DNA of 64,000 nucleotides from Sphingomonas mucosissima (GTDB lineage: Bacteria; Pseudomonadota; Alphaproteobacteria; Sphingomonadales; Sphingomonadaceae): positions 434,001 through 498,000 of the forward strand of contig NZ_NBBJ01000003.1 in the NCBI RefSeq assembly GCF_002197665.1, in the 5' to 3' direction. Of the stretch, positions 1 through 8,522 are shown piece by piece. The stretch's first letter is position 1; each line of letters starts with the position of its first letter. The notes under the pieces were generated by a model. It saw nothing but the letters and a program-made list of their open reading frames with translations, was not told the origin of the DNA and did no database searches. Made by a program: the position numbers and the translations under genes.

Positions 1-132
1 AGCCGGTGCCTCATTCGCGGCGCGGACCAATGCCGGTCCGTTCGGGCGCGCATGCGCAGGCACCTGCACCATCGCCAGCGTCAGGACACCTGCTGAGAGC
101 AAGTTGCGCCAACTCCGCGACCTTAGTTTCAT
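1..132 (-). CDS. Secreted protein, N-terminal fragment (runs off the left edge)
   Basis: An open frame on the minus strand starts at ATG 132 and stays open for 44 codons to the window edge. A GAGGG ribosome site lies 8 bases before this ATG; a second ATG at 138 is too close to it. The first residues form a clear Sec signal peptide: basic start (MKLRSRSWRN), hydrophobic stretch (LLSAGVLTLAMV) and a cleavage site near PAHA/R. The mature part seen is too short to assign a family. It diverges from a LacI-type regulator and an MFS transporter, so a periplasmic or extracellular sugar-active enzyme is a reasonable guess, but only from context. Confidence 0.6.
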   Translation of the reverse strand, partial: MKLRSRSWRNLLSAGVLTLAMVQVPAHARPNGPALVRAANEAPA

Positions 133-203
133 CCGCATATCCCTCGCACCAGCATTGACCCAAGCTATCGTCCCTCGCATGCCTAACAGCGGAGAGCGGG
201 AAC

Positions 204-215
204 GACAATATTGTC
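204..215. promoter_or_regulatory. 12-bp perfect palindrome, candidate LacI-family operator
   Basis: GACAATATTGTC reads the same on both strands and lies between the divergent secreted-protein gene and the LacI-type gene, just upstream of the latter. Its position fits autoregulation and control of both genes. The centre is AT rather than the CG often found in LacI-family operators, so the assignment is tentative. Confidence 0.4.
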
Positions 216-239
216 AGTTTGATGCGGGGAGTAGGTAGC

Positions 240-1283
240 GTGGTTCAGTCCAGTCGGCCTAGACGGTCCACTCTGGCCGACATTGCAGCGATTGCAGGTG
301 TGTCGATCAAGACCGCGTCACGCGTCATACGCCGCGAACCCGTGGCGAATACCACCCGGGAGCGAGTCGAGCGCGCGGTAAAGGAACTCGGATACAGGCC
401 CATCACTGCACCGCGTAGCGCCGCAAGCGATCGGTCATACCTGATCGGCCTGCTGCATTTCCCTCCTGTCGCCACGTTCGTATCCGGCCTTATCATGGGT
501 GCCAGCGAACGGGCGCGGCAGGAGGGCTACCATCTTGTTGTTGAGGCTTGCTCGGTCGGAACGCCGGAAGAGCGCGCCCGGTCGCTGCGCCAATTGGTCA
601 TCCAGTCAAATCTCGATGCGATGATCCTAGCCCCGCCCTTAGGAGACGATCCGATCGTACTGGCCACGCTGGCAGACCTTCAGTTGCCAACGTGCAGTAT
701 AGCGCCGGGCGACACAGATCCGGATCGCCCATCCGTTGCAATTGACGATCGCGGCGCCGCCCGCGAAGTGACGAAGCGGTTGCTAGACTGGGGGCATCGC
801 CACATCGCATTCCTGACCGGAGCGGGCGGACGCAGCACGACCGCCCGCCGCCTTGCCGGTTTCCAAGATGCCGTTTCCGAAATGCCCGAGGCACGTGCCA
901 CCGTAGTTGAGGGTGATTATAGCTTCCGGTCAGGATTTGAAGCAGGGCAGAAGTTGCTGTGGGGCAAAGAGGCGCCCACTGCTGTGTTTGCGAGCAACGA
1001 CGAAATGGCAGCTGGCATTCTGGTCGCCGCGCACAAACTGGGTTTGGCGATGCCTGGCCAACTCTCAGTATTCGGGTTCGACGACGATGTGATCGCCAAT
1101 GCGGTATGGCCGCCGCTCTCCACAGTGCGTCAGCCCGTTTATGAGATGGGCGGCGCGGCGGTCACATTGTTGGTCGATAGTTCGCTTCGGCCCTCGGCAA
1201 AGTCCAGCGACGTTCCCCTGCGCCAGCAGATCCCCTATGAGATCATCGAGCGGGAGACGAGCGGCCGGGCACCGCGTTCGTGA
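240..1283 (+). CDS. LacI/GalR-family transcriptional regulator
   Basis: A 347-residue DNA-binding repressor or activator. The N-terminal helix-turn-helix (about residues 10-55) carries the family pattern LADIAAIAGVS..T.SRVI, followed by the hinge and a periplasmic-binding-protein-like effector domain (GLIMGASERARQEGY; VFASNDEMAAGI; SVFGFDDD), so the length is normal. I chose GTG 240 because GGGGAG lies 8 bases upstream; the earlier ATG 222 has no ribosome site. Its stop overlaps the GTG of the MFS gene (GTGA), so the two are translated together. It probably controls the transporter and the divergent secreted protein in response to a sugar. The effector cannot be read from sequence. Confidence 0.9.
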   Translation: MVQSSRPRRSTLADIAAIAGVSIKTASRVIRREPVANTTRERVERAVKELGYRPITAPRSAASDRSYLIGLLHFPPVATFVSGLIMGASERARQEGYHLVVEACSVGTPEERARSLRQLVIQSNLDAMILAPPLGDDPIVLATLADLQLPTCSIAPGDTDPDRPSVAIDDRGAAREVTKRLLDWGHRHIAFLTGAGGRSTTARRLAGFQDAVSEMPEARATVVEGDYSFRSGFEAGQKLLWGKEAPTAVFASNDEMAAGILVAAHKLGLAMPGQLSVFGFDDDVIANAVWPPLSTVRQPVYEMGGAAVTLLVDSSLRPSAKSSDVPLRQQIPYEIIERETSGRAPRS

Positions 1284-2479
1284 CGAAGGAATGGCGACAC
1301 GATCGCACGCCTCGCCCTTATGGGCGTAGCTACCTTGGCTGGTACGGCCTAGCATGGGCGGGTGCGACGATTGCGTACCAACCATTCCTCTCATTCCTCT
1401 TGCCGCTCAGAATTGTTGAGATCGGCGGGCGTCCCGATCCGGTTCTGCTTAGCGCAGCCGTCCTGCTGGGGGGATTGACAGCGGGACTGGCCAACCTGGG
1501 CTGGGGGATACTCGGCGATCACGTCGTTGAGCGTGGGGGCGCGCGGCGGCCGTTGATTCTGGTCGGGCTTGCAGGAACGCTGTTCAGCTACGGCATGCTC
1601 GCGCTAGCCGACTCGCCGGCCGAACTGCTCATCGCCTTGTTCTGCTTCCAAATCGCGCTCAACCTTCTTCTGTCCGCGTTAGTCGCCGCCGCGGCGGACG
1701 AAGTTCCGGCCCGTGACAAGGGGCTGCTCGGCGGCGTGCTGTGTGTGGGTGCCCCCGCCGGCGCGGCAGCCAGCGTGCTCGCTACGCTACCGGAGATCTC
1801 AGTCGAACGCAGCCTATTTTGCACCGCGTTGATCGTCCCCATATTCGTGTTGCCCTATGCTCTCCAGCGGCATGCGCCATACGAACGGCTTCTGGTGCAG
1901 GAGCCTTCCGCCGATCGAGCACCCGAGCAGTTACATGCTTTCGTCCTGCTGTGGTTCGTTCGACTGCTGCTGCAGATAGCGAGCAAAGCGATGTTCTTCT
2001 TTCTCGTATACTATTTTGCCGAGACGGTCAGGCAGGTCCGGCCGACCGTCCTAGCGCAGCTTACATTGATTGCCGCCGTCGGCGCCGCACCTTCCGCGTT
2101 GTTTCTGGGGCGCTTGTCCGACCGGTATCGCGGCCACCGAACCATTTTGTTGGTCATGATTGCCGCGATGGCAGGCGGGCTGATCGTCATGGCGGTGCAG
2201 ACGAATTGGATTTTGGCGCTCTTTGGATATCTGATATTCGCCTGCTCAGCCGCGGTCTGCCTCGCGCTCCACGCCGGGTTCGCGATGCTTCGGCTACCGA
2301 CCGGGCTTGCGAGCGGTAAGGGGCTGGGCCTGCTGAACCTGACGAATACTCTGCCAGCCGTTGCCGTTGCAGGACTGGGGATGGCGATTGTCCCGCAATA
2401 CGGATACCGTGTGCTCTGCTGGGTTCTCGCCGCTGCGGTTATCGTAGCGGGCGGTGCCCTGACGTACCGCCGGCTCTAA
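1280..2479 (+). CDS. MFS transporter, probably sugar or small-metabolite uptake
   Basis: A 399-residue protein with about twelve hydrophobic segments and an MFS-like loop between helices 2 and 3 (GWGILGDHVVERGGARR), repeated in the second half as GRLSDRYRGHR. The GTG start overlaps the LacI-type gene's stop by four bases, so expression is coupled to the regulator. LacI plus MFS next to a secreted protein is a usual layout for catabolism of a sugar released outside the cell. Substrate is not predictable. No ribosome site is evident, which fits translational coupling. Confidence 0.85.
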   Translation: MTKEWRHDRTPRPYGRSYLGWYGLAWAGATIAYQPFLSFLLPLRIVEIGGRPDPVLLSAAVLLGGLTAGLANLGWGILGDHVVERGGARRPLILVGLAGTLFSYGMLALADSPAELLIALFCFQIALNLLLSALVAAAADEVPARDKGLLGGVLCVGAPAGAAASVLATLPEISVERSLFCTALIVPIFVLPYALQRHAPYERLLVQEPSADRAPEQLHAFVLLWFVRLLLQIASKAMFFFLVYYFAETVRQVRPTVLAQLTLIAAVGAAPSALFLGRLSDRYRGHRTILLVMIAAMAGGLIVMAVQTNWILALFGYLIFACSAAVCLALHAGFAMLRLPTGLASGKGLGLLNLTNTLPAVAVAGLGMAIVPQYGYRVLCWVLAAAVIVAGGALTYRRL

Positions 2480-2495
2480 ACAGACCGTAGTCTGT
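2480..2495 (+). terminator. Short hairpin after the MFS gene
   Basis: ACAGAC-CGTA-GTCTGT begins one base after the stop codon of the MFS gene. The stem is only 6 bp and has no T run, so it is a weak terminator candidate or an RNA-stabilising hairpin. Confidence 0.35.
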
Positions 2496-2911
2496 CACGT
2501 AGGATACCTGCATTCGCGAGAGCCCGAGCGATCGACCCGCGTCGCGATGAATTGTGGGTCTGCCCTGCCAGAGACCGGCCAGTCGGCTCCCGCTTAAACG
2601 CGGAGTTGTTGAAGAGCTTTAGACATCCGAAGGACCTTGGGCGAACCCGACTGTTCCTGCAGGCGCTGTAAGGGCGCTCCTACTCTCACGCGGGCCATCC
2701 CAATCTACGCAGGTACGCAGCCCGAGCGAGGACCGGTCGACGCCTGAGTTTCGACGCGCTTGGCCAGCAAGCGGCTGGTGGCCTCCGCACCTGGAGCCCC
2801 CATGCTCCTAGAATGCCGATGCTCATGATAGCTGGCGTCCTTTGTGGCTTAGTGTGATCGGAGCAGTGAAGCGCTCCTTTAGTTGCACTTGGAGGCGATG
2901 CTCGCGTTCGT
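2496..2911. other. Intergenic, nothing recognised
   Basis: About 400 bases between the MFS gene and the 3' end of the acyltransferase. Both strands were read; there is no frame with a plausible start and ribosome site, no tRNA and no clear repeat. Confidence 0.5.
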
Positions 2912-4057
2912 TCAGACTGTCGCGCCCGACGTGCGAGGCGGCCGCAACTCGGGCTCGTCTTGCCTTCGAAGCATACGCGGCAAGAGCACCTCTAGGAGCG
3001 GCGCAAGGAGCAACGCAAAAGCAACTGGTATGATGAAGGCTCCTACGATTTCGACTGAAGCTGGCATGCCGCCAACGCACGATTTCAGCAGCACCAGCAG
3101 CGGCCAATGGGTGAGATACAGTGTGAACGACATGCCCGCGAACCGTCGTGCTACCGGCTTGAGGCGGGTCGGATCGATTGCCAGCTGGCGAAGTGCGACG
3201 AGCGCCCATCCGACGCACACAGCTCCGGGGAAGTCGGTGATGAAAAATGTTGAAAAGCGTAGCTCCGTCAGGTTGATCCCCAGTTGGCTCGCCACCCAAA
3301 CCACATCATGCGGCAATCCACTCCATTGGGACACGGCAAAGCCGAGCAGCGCTAGTACAAACATCGATCCAGGATGGGTAAACCTAATCCTTTCCCAATA
3401 GAGCGCCGTTGCAACACCAACTAACCAAGTCGGCATGAGCAGCAATATATGTGCGTCGGCGAACATCGAAGCCGATGCGACTAACAGAACGCGCACCCGG
3501 CCCTGTGTGAAGACGCACAGGCCAAAGATCAGGTAGAACCAAACCTCGTAACACAACGACCAGAACGGAGGGTTAAGAGGCGGCCCCACGCCGTTCAACC
3601 GCTCGCTTAGAAACAGAAGCGGCATTATTATAGTGGAGACAGATACGCCATAGCGCCCGCCGCTCTCGAGCACCGTTAATCCAGCCCAGGTCATCAGGAT
3701 GAGAATGGCCGTCGAGAAGATGATCGAGAACACGGCGGCAGGCAGAATGCGCGCCACCCGTGCTCTAACAAACCGGGGCAGCGTCATATCGGGATGAGAA
3801 GCGGATTGCTGGATCAGAAGTCCCGACAAGACAAAGAAGACCACGACTGCCGAATGCTGGAACAGGTCGTTCAGCGGCCACGCATCTCCGAGCAAGCCGA
3901 TCTGTCCTGCGTGTCCGGTCAGCACCATTAGTGCAGCGGCGCCGCGGGCTAAATCGAGGTGTATCGACATGCGATCATTCAAGAATTGATGTTCACGCAT
4001 GGAAGGTTTGTCATGCCATGCATTCGTATTTGTCGTGTTAACAGAGTGAAGAAGCAC
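2912..4057 (-). CDS. Acyltransferase 3 family (OafA-like) membrane O-acyltransferase
   Basis: Up to 381 residues with about ten hydrophobic segments. Family marks are an early histidine after the first helix (LMVLTGHAGQ), FFVLSGLLI, an arginine-rich cytoplasmic loop (RFVRARVARILPA), and FWSLCYEVWFYLIFG in the middle. Proteins of this kind move acetyl or similar groups from the cytoplasm onto surface polysaccharides, lipids or secreted products. The longest reading starts at GTG 4057; in-frame ATGs at codons 20 and 30 are equally possible, and the one at codon 30 (MSIHLDLARGAA) fits family N-termini best. It stands alone, with no polysaccharide gene cluster beside it, so its acceptor is unknown. 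Confidence 0.85.
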   Translation of the reverse strand: MLLHSVNTTNTNAWHDKPSMREHQFLNDRMSIHLDLARGAAALMVLTGHAGQIGLLGDAWPLNDLFQHSAVVVFFVLSGLLIQQSASHPDMTLPRFVRARVARILPAAVFSIIFSTAILILMTWAGLTVLESGGRYGVSVSTIIMPLLFLSERLNGVGPPLNPPFWSLCYEVWFYLIFGLCVFTQGRVRVLLVASASMFADAHILLLMPTWLVGVATALYWERIRFTHPGSMFVLALLGFAVSQWSGLPHDVVWVASQLGINLTELRFSTFFITDFPGAVCVGWALVALRQLAIDPTRLKPVARRFAGMSFTLYLTHWPLLVLLKSCVGGMPASVEIVGAFIIPVAFALLLAPLLEVLLPRMLRRQDEPELRPPRTSGATV

Positions 4058-4080
4058 CGCCTTTCAGTCGCCGGATATAA

Positions 4081-4198
4081 ACATAGTGGTCAAGCGATCG
4101 CCACATATGAGCCCATGGGCCTCCACCGCACCTGGCGTTTGCCACGGTACGGGCAAGGCAGAGCATACTCGCTGATCCACCTGGTCCATCAATGCTGA
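4081..4198 (+). pseudogene. GNAT acetyltransferase remnant (C-terminal end only)
   Basis: The plus frame reads HSGQAIATYEPMGLHRTW...YGQGRAYSLIHL and ends at TGA 4198. It lines up position for position with the C-terminus of the intact GNAT gene at 49942-50379 (NGQAIGFYERMGFHRTG...DGQGRPYPLIHL). Only about 38 codons survive; the acetyl-CoA-binding part upstream is absent and the region overlaps no gene start. This is a decayed copy or a fragment of a relative, sitting just upstream of the acyltransferase gene's 5' end. Confidence 0.7.
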
Positions 4199-4986
4199 GC
4201 GGGTAGCGGCTTTCTACCCACTTTCAGCCGTTCTGATTGGCCAAGCGGGCTGAAGGGCGCGCGCCCGCTGCCCCCCAGTAAACCTTCAGTCATCCCGATA
4301 GCAGCCGCTAGTCAGGGCATTTTCCGCCGCGCTCGACAGCGTTCCGAACTCCGCTGCAGTGGTAATCTCCCAACGAAGGCACCAACCACCCCGCTCGCTG
4401 AAACTGTCGTGTTCTCTCCGCTCCAGACGCGAGCGGACCATCGACCGGTGAATATGGATGGAACGCTAGTGATGGCGAGTTTAGCTTGATTGCGGTCGTT
4501 TTCCGGCGTTTTTTCTGACCCTCGGTTTCGGTCAGTTCCACCTCAACGCTCCACCAGGGCCAATCTCGACGAGACCGGTTCGAGGTGTCACGAGCGATGC
4601 TGGCCCCGAACACTCCTTCACCTTTACACGACACTACGAGAGCATCGAGGTCAGCGATGAGGATTTATGAACCGGTCACTGCGAGATACGGATCACGTCA
4701 CCCGGTAGCAGTCCCGACTTCTCGCAACGTTTGCTAACCACCAGCACCGGCCATTCACATTCGGTGCAGCGCTTGAGACCGGAAGTACCGCTGACGCCCG
4801 GTGCGGCCATCCAGGCGAGCTTCGTGGCTCCCAAAAGCGGACATCCGTTCATTTCCGATTGGTGAGCCGCAAGGCTGTTTCGTAGCGGCGACGCACCGCC
4901 GCGCCGTAAAAGCCAAGAAGTGTCACGCGGGGGCCGTAAAACCGTTGCGTGAAAAAGAACGTGCCCTCAATCCTGCGGTGGGCTTT
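4199..4986. other. Long intergenic stretch without a supported gene
   Basis: Nearly 800 bases. A 108-codon minus frame (4634-4308) has no ribosome site and no recognisable motif, so it is not called. The stretch contains a copy of the AAAGCGGACAT.CCG element near 4833 and looks like degraded sequence. Confidence 0.45.
4833..4849 (+). repeat. Dispersed intergenic element, AAAGCGGACATCCG type
   Basis: AAAAGCGGACATCCGTT. The same core, with small changes, recurs in other intergenic gaps near 24663, 44625, 47306, 47857 and 51020. It is intergenic each time and never inside a confident gene. Function unknown. Confidence 0.4.
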
Positions 4987-5265
4987 ATGGGTAGATGGTG
5001 TCTCACGGTCGCTTTCGCTCTGTCCGGAATGTCGGCTACCGCTAAAGCGCAAGTAGATTGGGGTCCAATCATTCAATCGGAGCCCATGGGCAGCGCGGTA
5101 GAGGAAGCCGGACGCGGGAAGAGGACCAAACCGCAACAGCGGCCTCCGCGCGATGCGAACGACCCGCTCCGACATCAGTGCAAGGCAGCTCGAGCCGCGG
5201 CGAAGGGCAAGACGCCACCGAACTGGTACTCGATACTTAGCAAATGCCTCGCTGCTGGATACTGA
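4987..5265 (+). CDS. Small secreted protein of unknown function
   Basis: Starting at ATG 4987 the frame gives 92 residues with a good Sec signal peptide: MGRW, hydrophobic CLTVAFALSGMSA, cleavage near TAKA/Q. The mature part is small and basic, with an RGKRTKPQQRPPRD stretch and two cysteines (HQCKAA and SKCLAAGY) that could form one disulfide. GGTGGG lies a few bases before the ATG. The frame is open further upstream, but that part has no secreted character and is likely noncoding. I do not recognise the family. The signal peptide is the main argument that it is real. Confidence 0.5.
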   Translation: MGRWCLTVAFALSGMSATAKAQVDWGPIIQSEPMGSAVEEAGRGKRTKPQQRPPRDANDPLRHQCKAARAAAKGKTPPNWYSILSKCLAAGY

Positions 5266-5549
5266 TGAGGTCGTGATCCCTCAGCAAGTGAACGGGTCTG
5301 AAAAGGCTCAAAAGCAGATCATGCTGGGTTTCGGCAATGCCGTGAAAAGCGGGCACTGTTACCCGCACCGATCTCAAGGTGGGATGGAGTTTGAACCATC
5401 TGGCTATGGCAAGCGCTGGCAGGAGAGGATCGGCGGCGTGGTATTCAAGCGCAAAAGAGCTCGCTTTCTCTCTGTTGGCCTCACTTCGCGGCTGAGACGG
5501 TACTCGAGGTCGGTGCTGGCTGGTTGGCTTGCTCGCCGAGCGGCTTTAC

Positions 5550-7145
5550 ATGTCGGGTATGGAAAGCATCGGCGATGATCTCAATACGATGGCGCCGCGG
5601 CCTTTCGCCGACGGGCAGCTGGCAGCAATCCGAGGTATCTCCACTTCACGCCGCTACCGGCCCGGCGAGGTAGTGCTCGCAGCTGGAGACGCTCTGGACC
5701 GCTTCGTACTGGTAGAGGAAGGAGAGATTGAAGTCACCGATCCCGCCACGGGTGAGCGCCTGCTGCCTTCGACATTGAAGTCGGGACAATTCATGGGTGA
5801 GCTTGCCTTCTTAACCGGTGGGCCGATGACGCTGACCATGCGCGCAAGCGTCCCAACCCGCACGCTTGAGGCACCTCGCGCGGCGATGCTCCGCTTGATG
5901 AGCGATGTGCCAGAAATCGGGGATCACGTGCTGACCGTCTTTGCGGCTCGGCGGCGACGCATCTTTGAGGCAGGGGACAGTAGCTTGATTGTGCGCGGTG
6001 CAGATCGCGATCCAGCGGTCGCCCGAGTCGCAGGCTTTCTTAATCGCAACCGCATACCCTTTCATGAGGAGACCGAGGGTCAACCTGAGGTCATCTGGTC
6101 GGGCCGGGCGCTGGTAGATCCGACCCCTCGTGCTGTTGCTCGTCATCTCGGGCTCGATCTTAAAGCGACTCCCGCCGAAACGCTCGACCTGATCATCGTG
6201 GGAGCAGGGCCGGCTGGCGTCGCTGCGGCAGTCTACGCCGGTTCGGAAGGACTAAGGGCGCTGGTGATCGAGGACATTGCGATCGGTGGGCAGGCTGGAA
6301 CGAGCTCCAGGATCGAAAACTACATGGGCTTTCCCACGGGGATTTCAGGCGCCGACCTAACCTTCCGAGGCCAAGTTCAAGCAATGAAGTTCGGGACACG
6401 TTTCGCGATGCCGCGCAAGGTCGAGGCGTTGTCGAAGCGAGAGGACGGCTTCTGTGTCACGCTGGACGGACGTGAGGAGTTGTGCGCCCGAGCGGTGCTG
6501 GTCGCAACAGGCGTTCAATATCGCCGCTTGCCGCTAGACCGGCTTGAGGAGTTCGAAGGCGCAGGCGTCTATTATGCTGCGACCGAGATGGAGGCACGCC
6601 TCTGTTCGCAGACCGAGGTGGTGGTAGTCGGAGGTGGCAACAGCGCGGGTCAGGCCGCTATGTACCTCTCGAGGGTCGCAGATCGAGTGCATGTGCTGGT
6701 ACGTGGTGCGAGCCTCGCGGAGACGATGAGCGCCTACCTGCGCGAGCGCCTCGAGGCCGATCCGCGCATCACCATACACACAGGCAGCCAGCTAGAGCGG
6801 CTCGACGGTGGGGCGCACCTCGAGCAGGTTACAGTGGCGACGCCATCGGGCAGCATGTCAGTCGACTGCCGCGCTCTCTTCATAATGATCGGCGCAGCGC
6901 CCAATACCGACTGGCTATCAGGCCTCGTGAAGCTCGATAGTCACGGGTTTGTGCGCACCGGTGCGGAAGTGGGCGCCCTGTCGAGCTTTGCCACATCCTG
7001 CCCCGGAATATTCGCAGTAGGCGACGTTCGCTCCGGTTCGGTCAAAAGGGTGGCGAGCAGCGTCGGCGAAGGTTCGGTTGTTGTCAGCGCAATCTGGAGC
7101 CACGTCAACGCGCCGCCGCCTCAAACAGTTGGGATAGGCGGCTGA
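5550..7145 (+). CDS. Cyclic-nucleotide-binding domain fused to a thioredoxin-reductase-like flavoprotein
   Basis: A 531-residue fusion. Residues about 20-130 are a cNMP-binding fold (YRPGEVVLAAGD, LVEEGEIEV, GQFMGELAFLTGGP). A linker follows, then a two-domain FAD/NAD(P)H reductase: FAD motif IIVGAGPAGVAAAVYAGSEG, GGQAG..SRIENYMGFP, NAD(P)H motif VVVVGGGNSAGQAA, and the final FAD motif PGIFAVGDVR. The redox-active CxxC normally just before the second Rossmann motif is missing; the site reads YYAATEME. It therefore probably passes electrons to something other than thioredoxin, with activity perhaps gated by a cyclic nucleotide or another ligand. ATG 5550 is preferred over TTG 5529. It is monocistronic. 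Confidence 0.85.
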   Translation: MSGMESIGDDLNTMAPRPFADGQLAAIRGISTSRRYRPGEVVLAAGDALDRFVLVEEGEIEVTDPATGERLLPSTLKSGQFMGELAFLTGGPMTLTMRASVPTRTLEAPRAAMLRLMSDVPEIGDHVLTVFAARRRRIFEAGDSSLIVRGADRDPAVARVAGFLNRNRIPFHEETEGQPEVIWSGRALVDPTPRAVARHLGLDLKATPAETLDLIIVGAGPAGVAAAVYAGSEGLRALVIEDIAIGGQAGTSSRIENYMGFPTGISGADLTFRGQVQAMKFGTRFAMPRKVEALSKREDGFCVTLDGREELCARAVLVATGVQYRRLPLDRLEEFEGAGVYYAATEMEARLCSQTEVVVVGGGNSAGQAAMYLSRVADRVHVLVRGASLAETMSAYLRERLEADPRITIHTGSQLERLDGGAHLEQVTVATPSGSMSVDCRALFIMIGAAPNTDWLSGLVKLDSHGFVRTGAEVGALSSFATSCPGIFAVGDVRSGSVKRVASSVGEGSVVVSAIWSHVNAPPPQTVGIGG

Positions 7146-7396
7146 CGAGCGCCTGCGCCACTTCTGCGGCCTGTTCCATAAAACAAGTGTGTTCATCCGT
7201 ATTGTTCATCGCCTTGTTTACCTGAGCAGACGCGGCGCTTAGGACTTATTCACGTCGCCGAAAGAGCTCGGACGACTGTGAGCCAGATGACAGAATCTCA
7301 GCGTAGCATCATCTTTGAAGCGTGTTTACTACGCCATGCGCCGTCAGTTACTCTGGTTTTTGCGGCAAGCATGCGCCCCGCGCGAAGGCCCGCAGC

Positions 7397-7745
7397 TCAC
7401 AATGCGCATGCATCATCCGCAAGCTGAATCGTAGTCGTTGGCGGCTCCAGCAGTGCCGCGATCGTGACGGTGAGTCCCCTGCCTGCCGCGCATCATCGAT
7501 CAGGGTGGTGAGTAACGCCGCTCGACGTGCGGCTGGCGATCGCCAGTTCAGGTACTGGATATGGAAGAGCGACTTGCACCGTGAACTCTGCGCGGCTGAG
7601 CTTGTCCGCGATGGTCGCCAGAACAGGCGCAGTTCGACACTCAGCGTCTCGCTGGACTAGTGAAGGTCCGCTCGAACGAGTTCCATCAATCGGCGCACCA
7701 GCCGTGACAATCGCTCGGCATCCACCGTCGCGCAGGAACTGACTG
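7397..7745 (-). pseudogene. Sensor histidine kinase remnant
   Basis: Read on the minus strand in several frames, this stretch keeps pieces of a kinase core: VDAERLSRLVRRLMELVRADL (end of the phosphorylation domain), then a stop, then FTVQVALPYPVPELAIAS, then ALLTTLIDDARQAG (the N-box position, usually L..LI.NAR.HG), and LTVTIAALLEPPTTTIQLADD (start of the G1 box). At least two frame changes and stop codons separate them, so it is dead. Neither a full ATP-binding site nor a partner response regulator remains nearby. Confidence 0.55.
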
Positions 7746-7862
7746 CGGCTGTAGGGAGGCGCATTTGGCGGCTGATCCTGCAGCGGGTCTATTACGCGCA
7801 CTTGGTGCAATAAACGCGGGAAAGATCTATGATCTGGCGGCCTCAAAGCCCATGGGTCTTTG

Positions 7863-8522
7863 ATGGCCGATCACATCCTCTACAGTTTCCGTCGGTGCCC
7901 ATATGCAATGCGAGCACGATTGGCCCTAGCAGTAAGCGGGACACGCTACGAACTTCGTGAGGTTCGGCTTTCTGATAAACCCCTGGGCTTGTTGCGCGCT
8001 TCGCCGAAGGGAACGGTGCCCGTACTTCAAACGGCAAGTGGAGCGATCATCGAGGAAAGTCTTGCGATCATGCGCTGGGCCTTGGAAGCGCAGGATCCGG
8101 AAGGCTGGCTTACACGCGTTGATCCCGAGTTGATCTCCGCAAACGACGGCATGTTCAAGCACCACCTTGATCGGTACAAATATCCCGACCGATACGGTTC
8201 AAAGCCCGATAAGCACCGCGCTGATGGCCTCCACTTTCTGCAGGAACTTGACTCACGAATAGCGCGTGCTGGCCAACTTTGCGGAACGAAACAGGGATTC
8301 ACCGATACCGCGATCATGCCTTTTGTTCGACAATTCGCCGCAGTGGACCGTGACTGGTTCGACGCTCAGCGGCTGCCTTCCCTGCAGGGGTGGCTTGCGA
8401 GCCATCTTGCTTCCGATCGCTTCGCCAGCGTTATGTATAGGGCTGCCCCTTGGTCTGAGGGCGACCAGCCGATCATCGTGGACGGCTTCAAACATATCCA
8501 CCAGTCGCACGAACTGGTTTGA
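7863..8522 (+). CDS. Glutathione S-transferase family protein
   Basis: A 219-residue soluble protein. The N-terminal thioredoxin-like domain has RRCPYAMRARLAL in the place of the catalytic or glutathione-binding residues, and GTVPVLQ..SGAIIEESLAIM, which contains the cis-proline and the glutamate-serine pair that hold glutathione. The C-terminal part is helical and matches the GST C domain (FTDTAIMPFVRQFAAVD). CPYA rather than CPYC makes it more GST-like than glutaredoxin-like. ATG 7863 is chosen over the overlapping TTG 7860. Likely role: detoxification or thiol transfer in the cytoplasm; substrate unknown. It stands alone between degraded sequences. Confidence 0.8.
   Translation: MADHILYSFRRCPYAMRARLALAVSGTRYELREVRLSDKPLGLLRASPKGTVPVLQTASGAIIEESLAIMRWALEAQDPEGWLTRVDPELISANDGMFKHHLDRYKYPDRYGSKPDKHRADGLHFLQELDSRIARAGQLCGTKQGFTDTAIMPFVRQFAAVDRDWFDAQRLPSLQGWLASHLASDRFASVMYRAAPWSEGDQPIIVDGFKHIHQSHELV

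Noticed and set aside
4308..4634. 108-codon minus-strand frame in the gap before the small secreted protein
   Set aside because: No ribosome site, signal peptide or recognisable motif; kept as intergenic.
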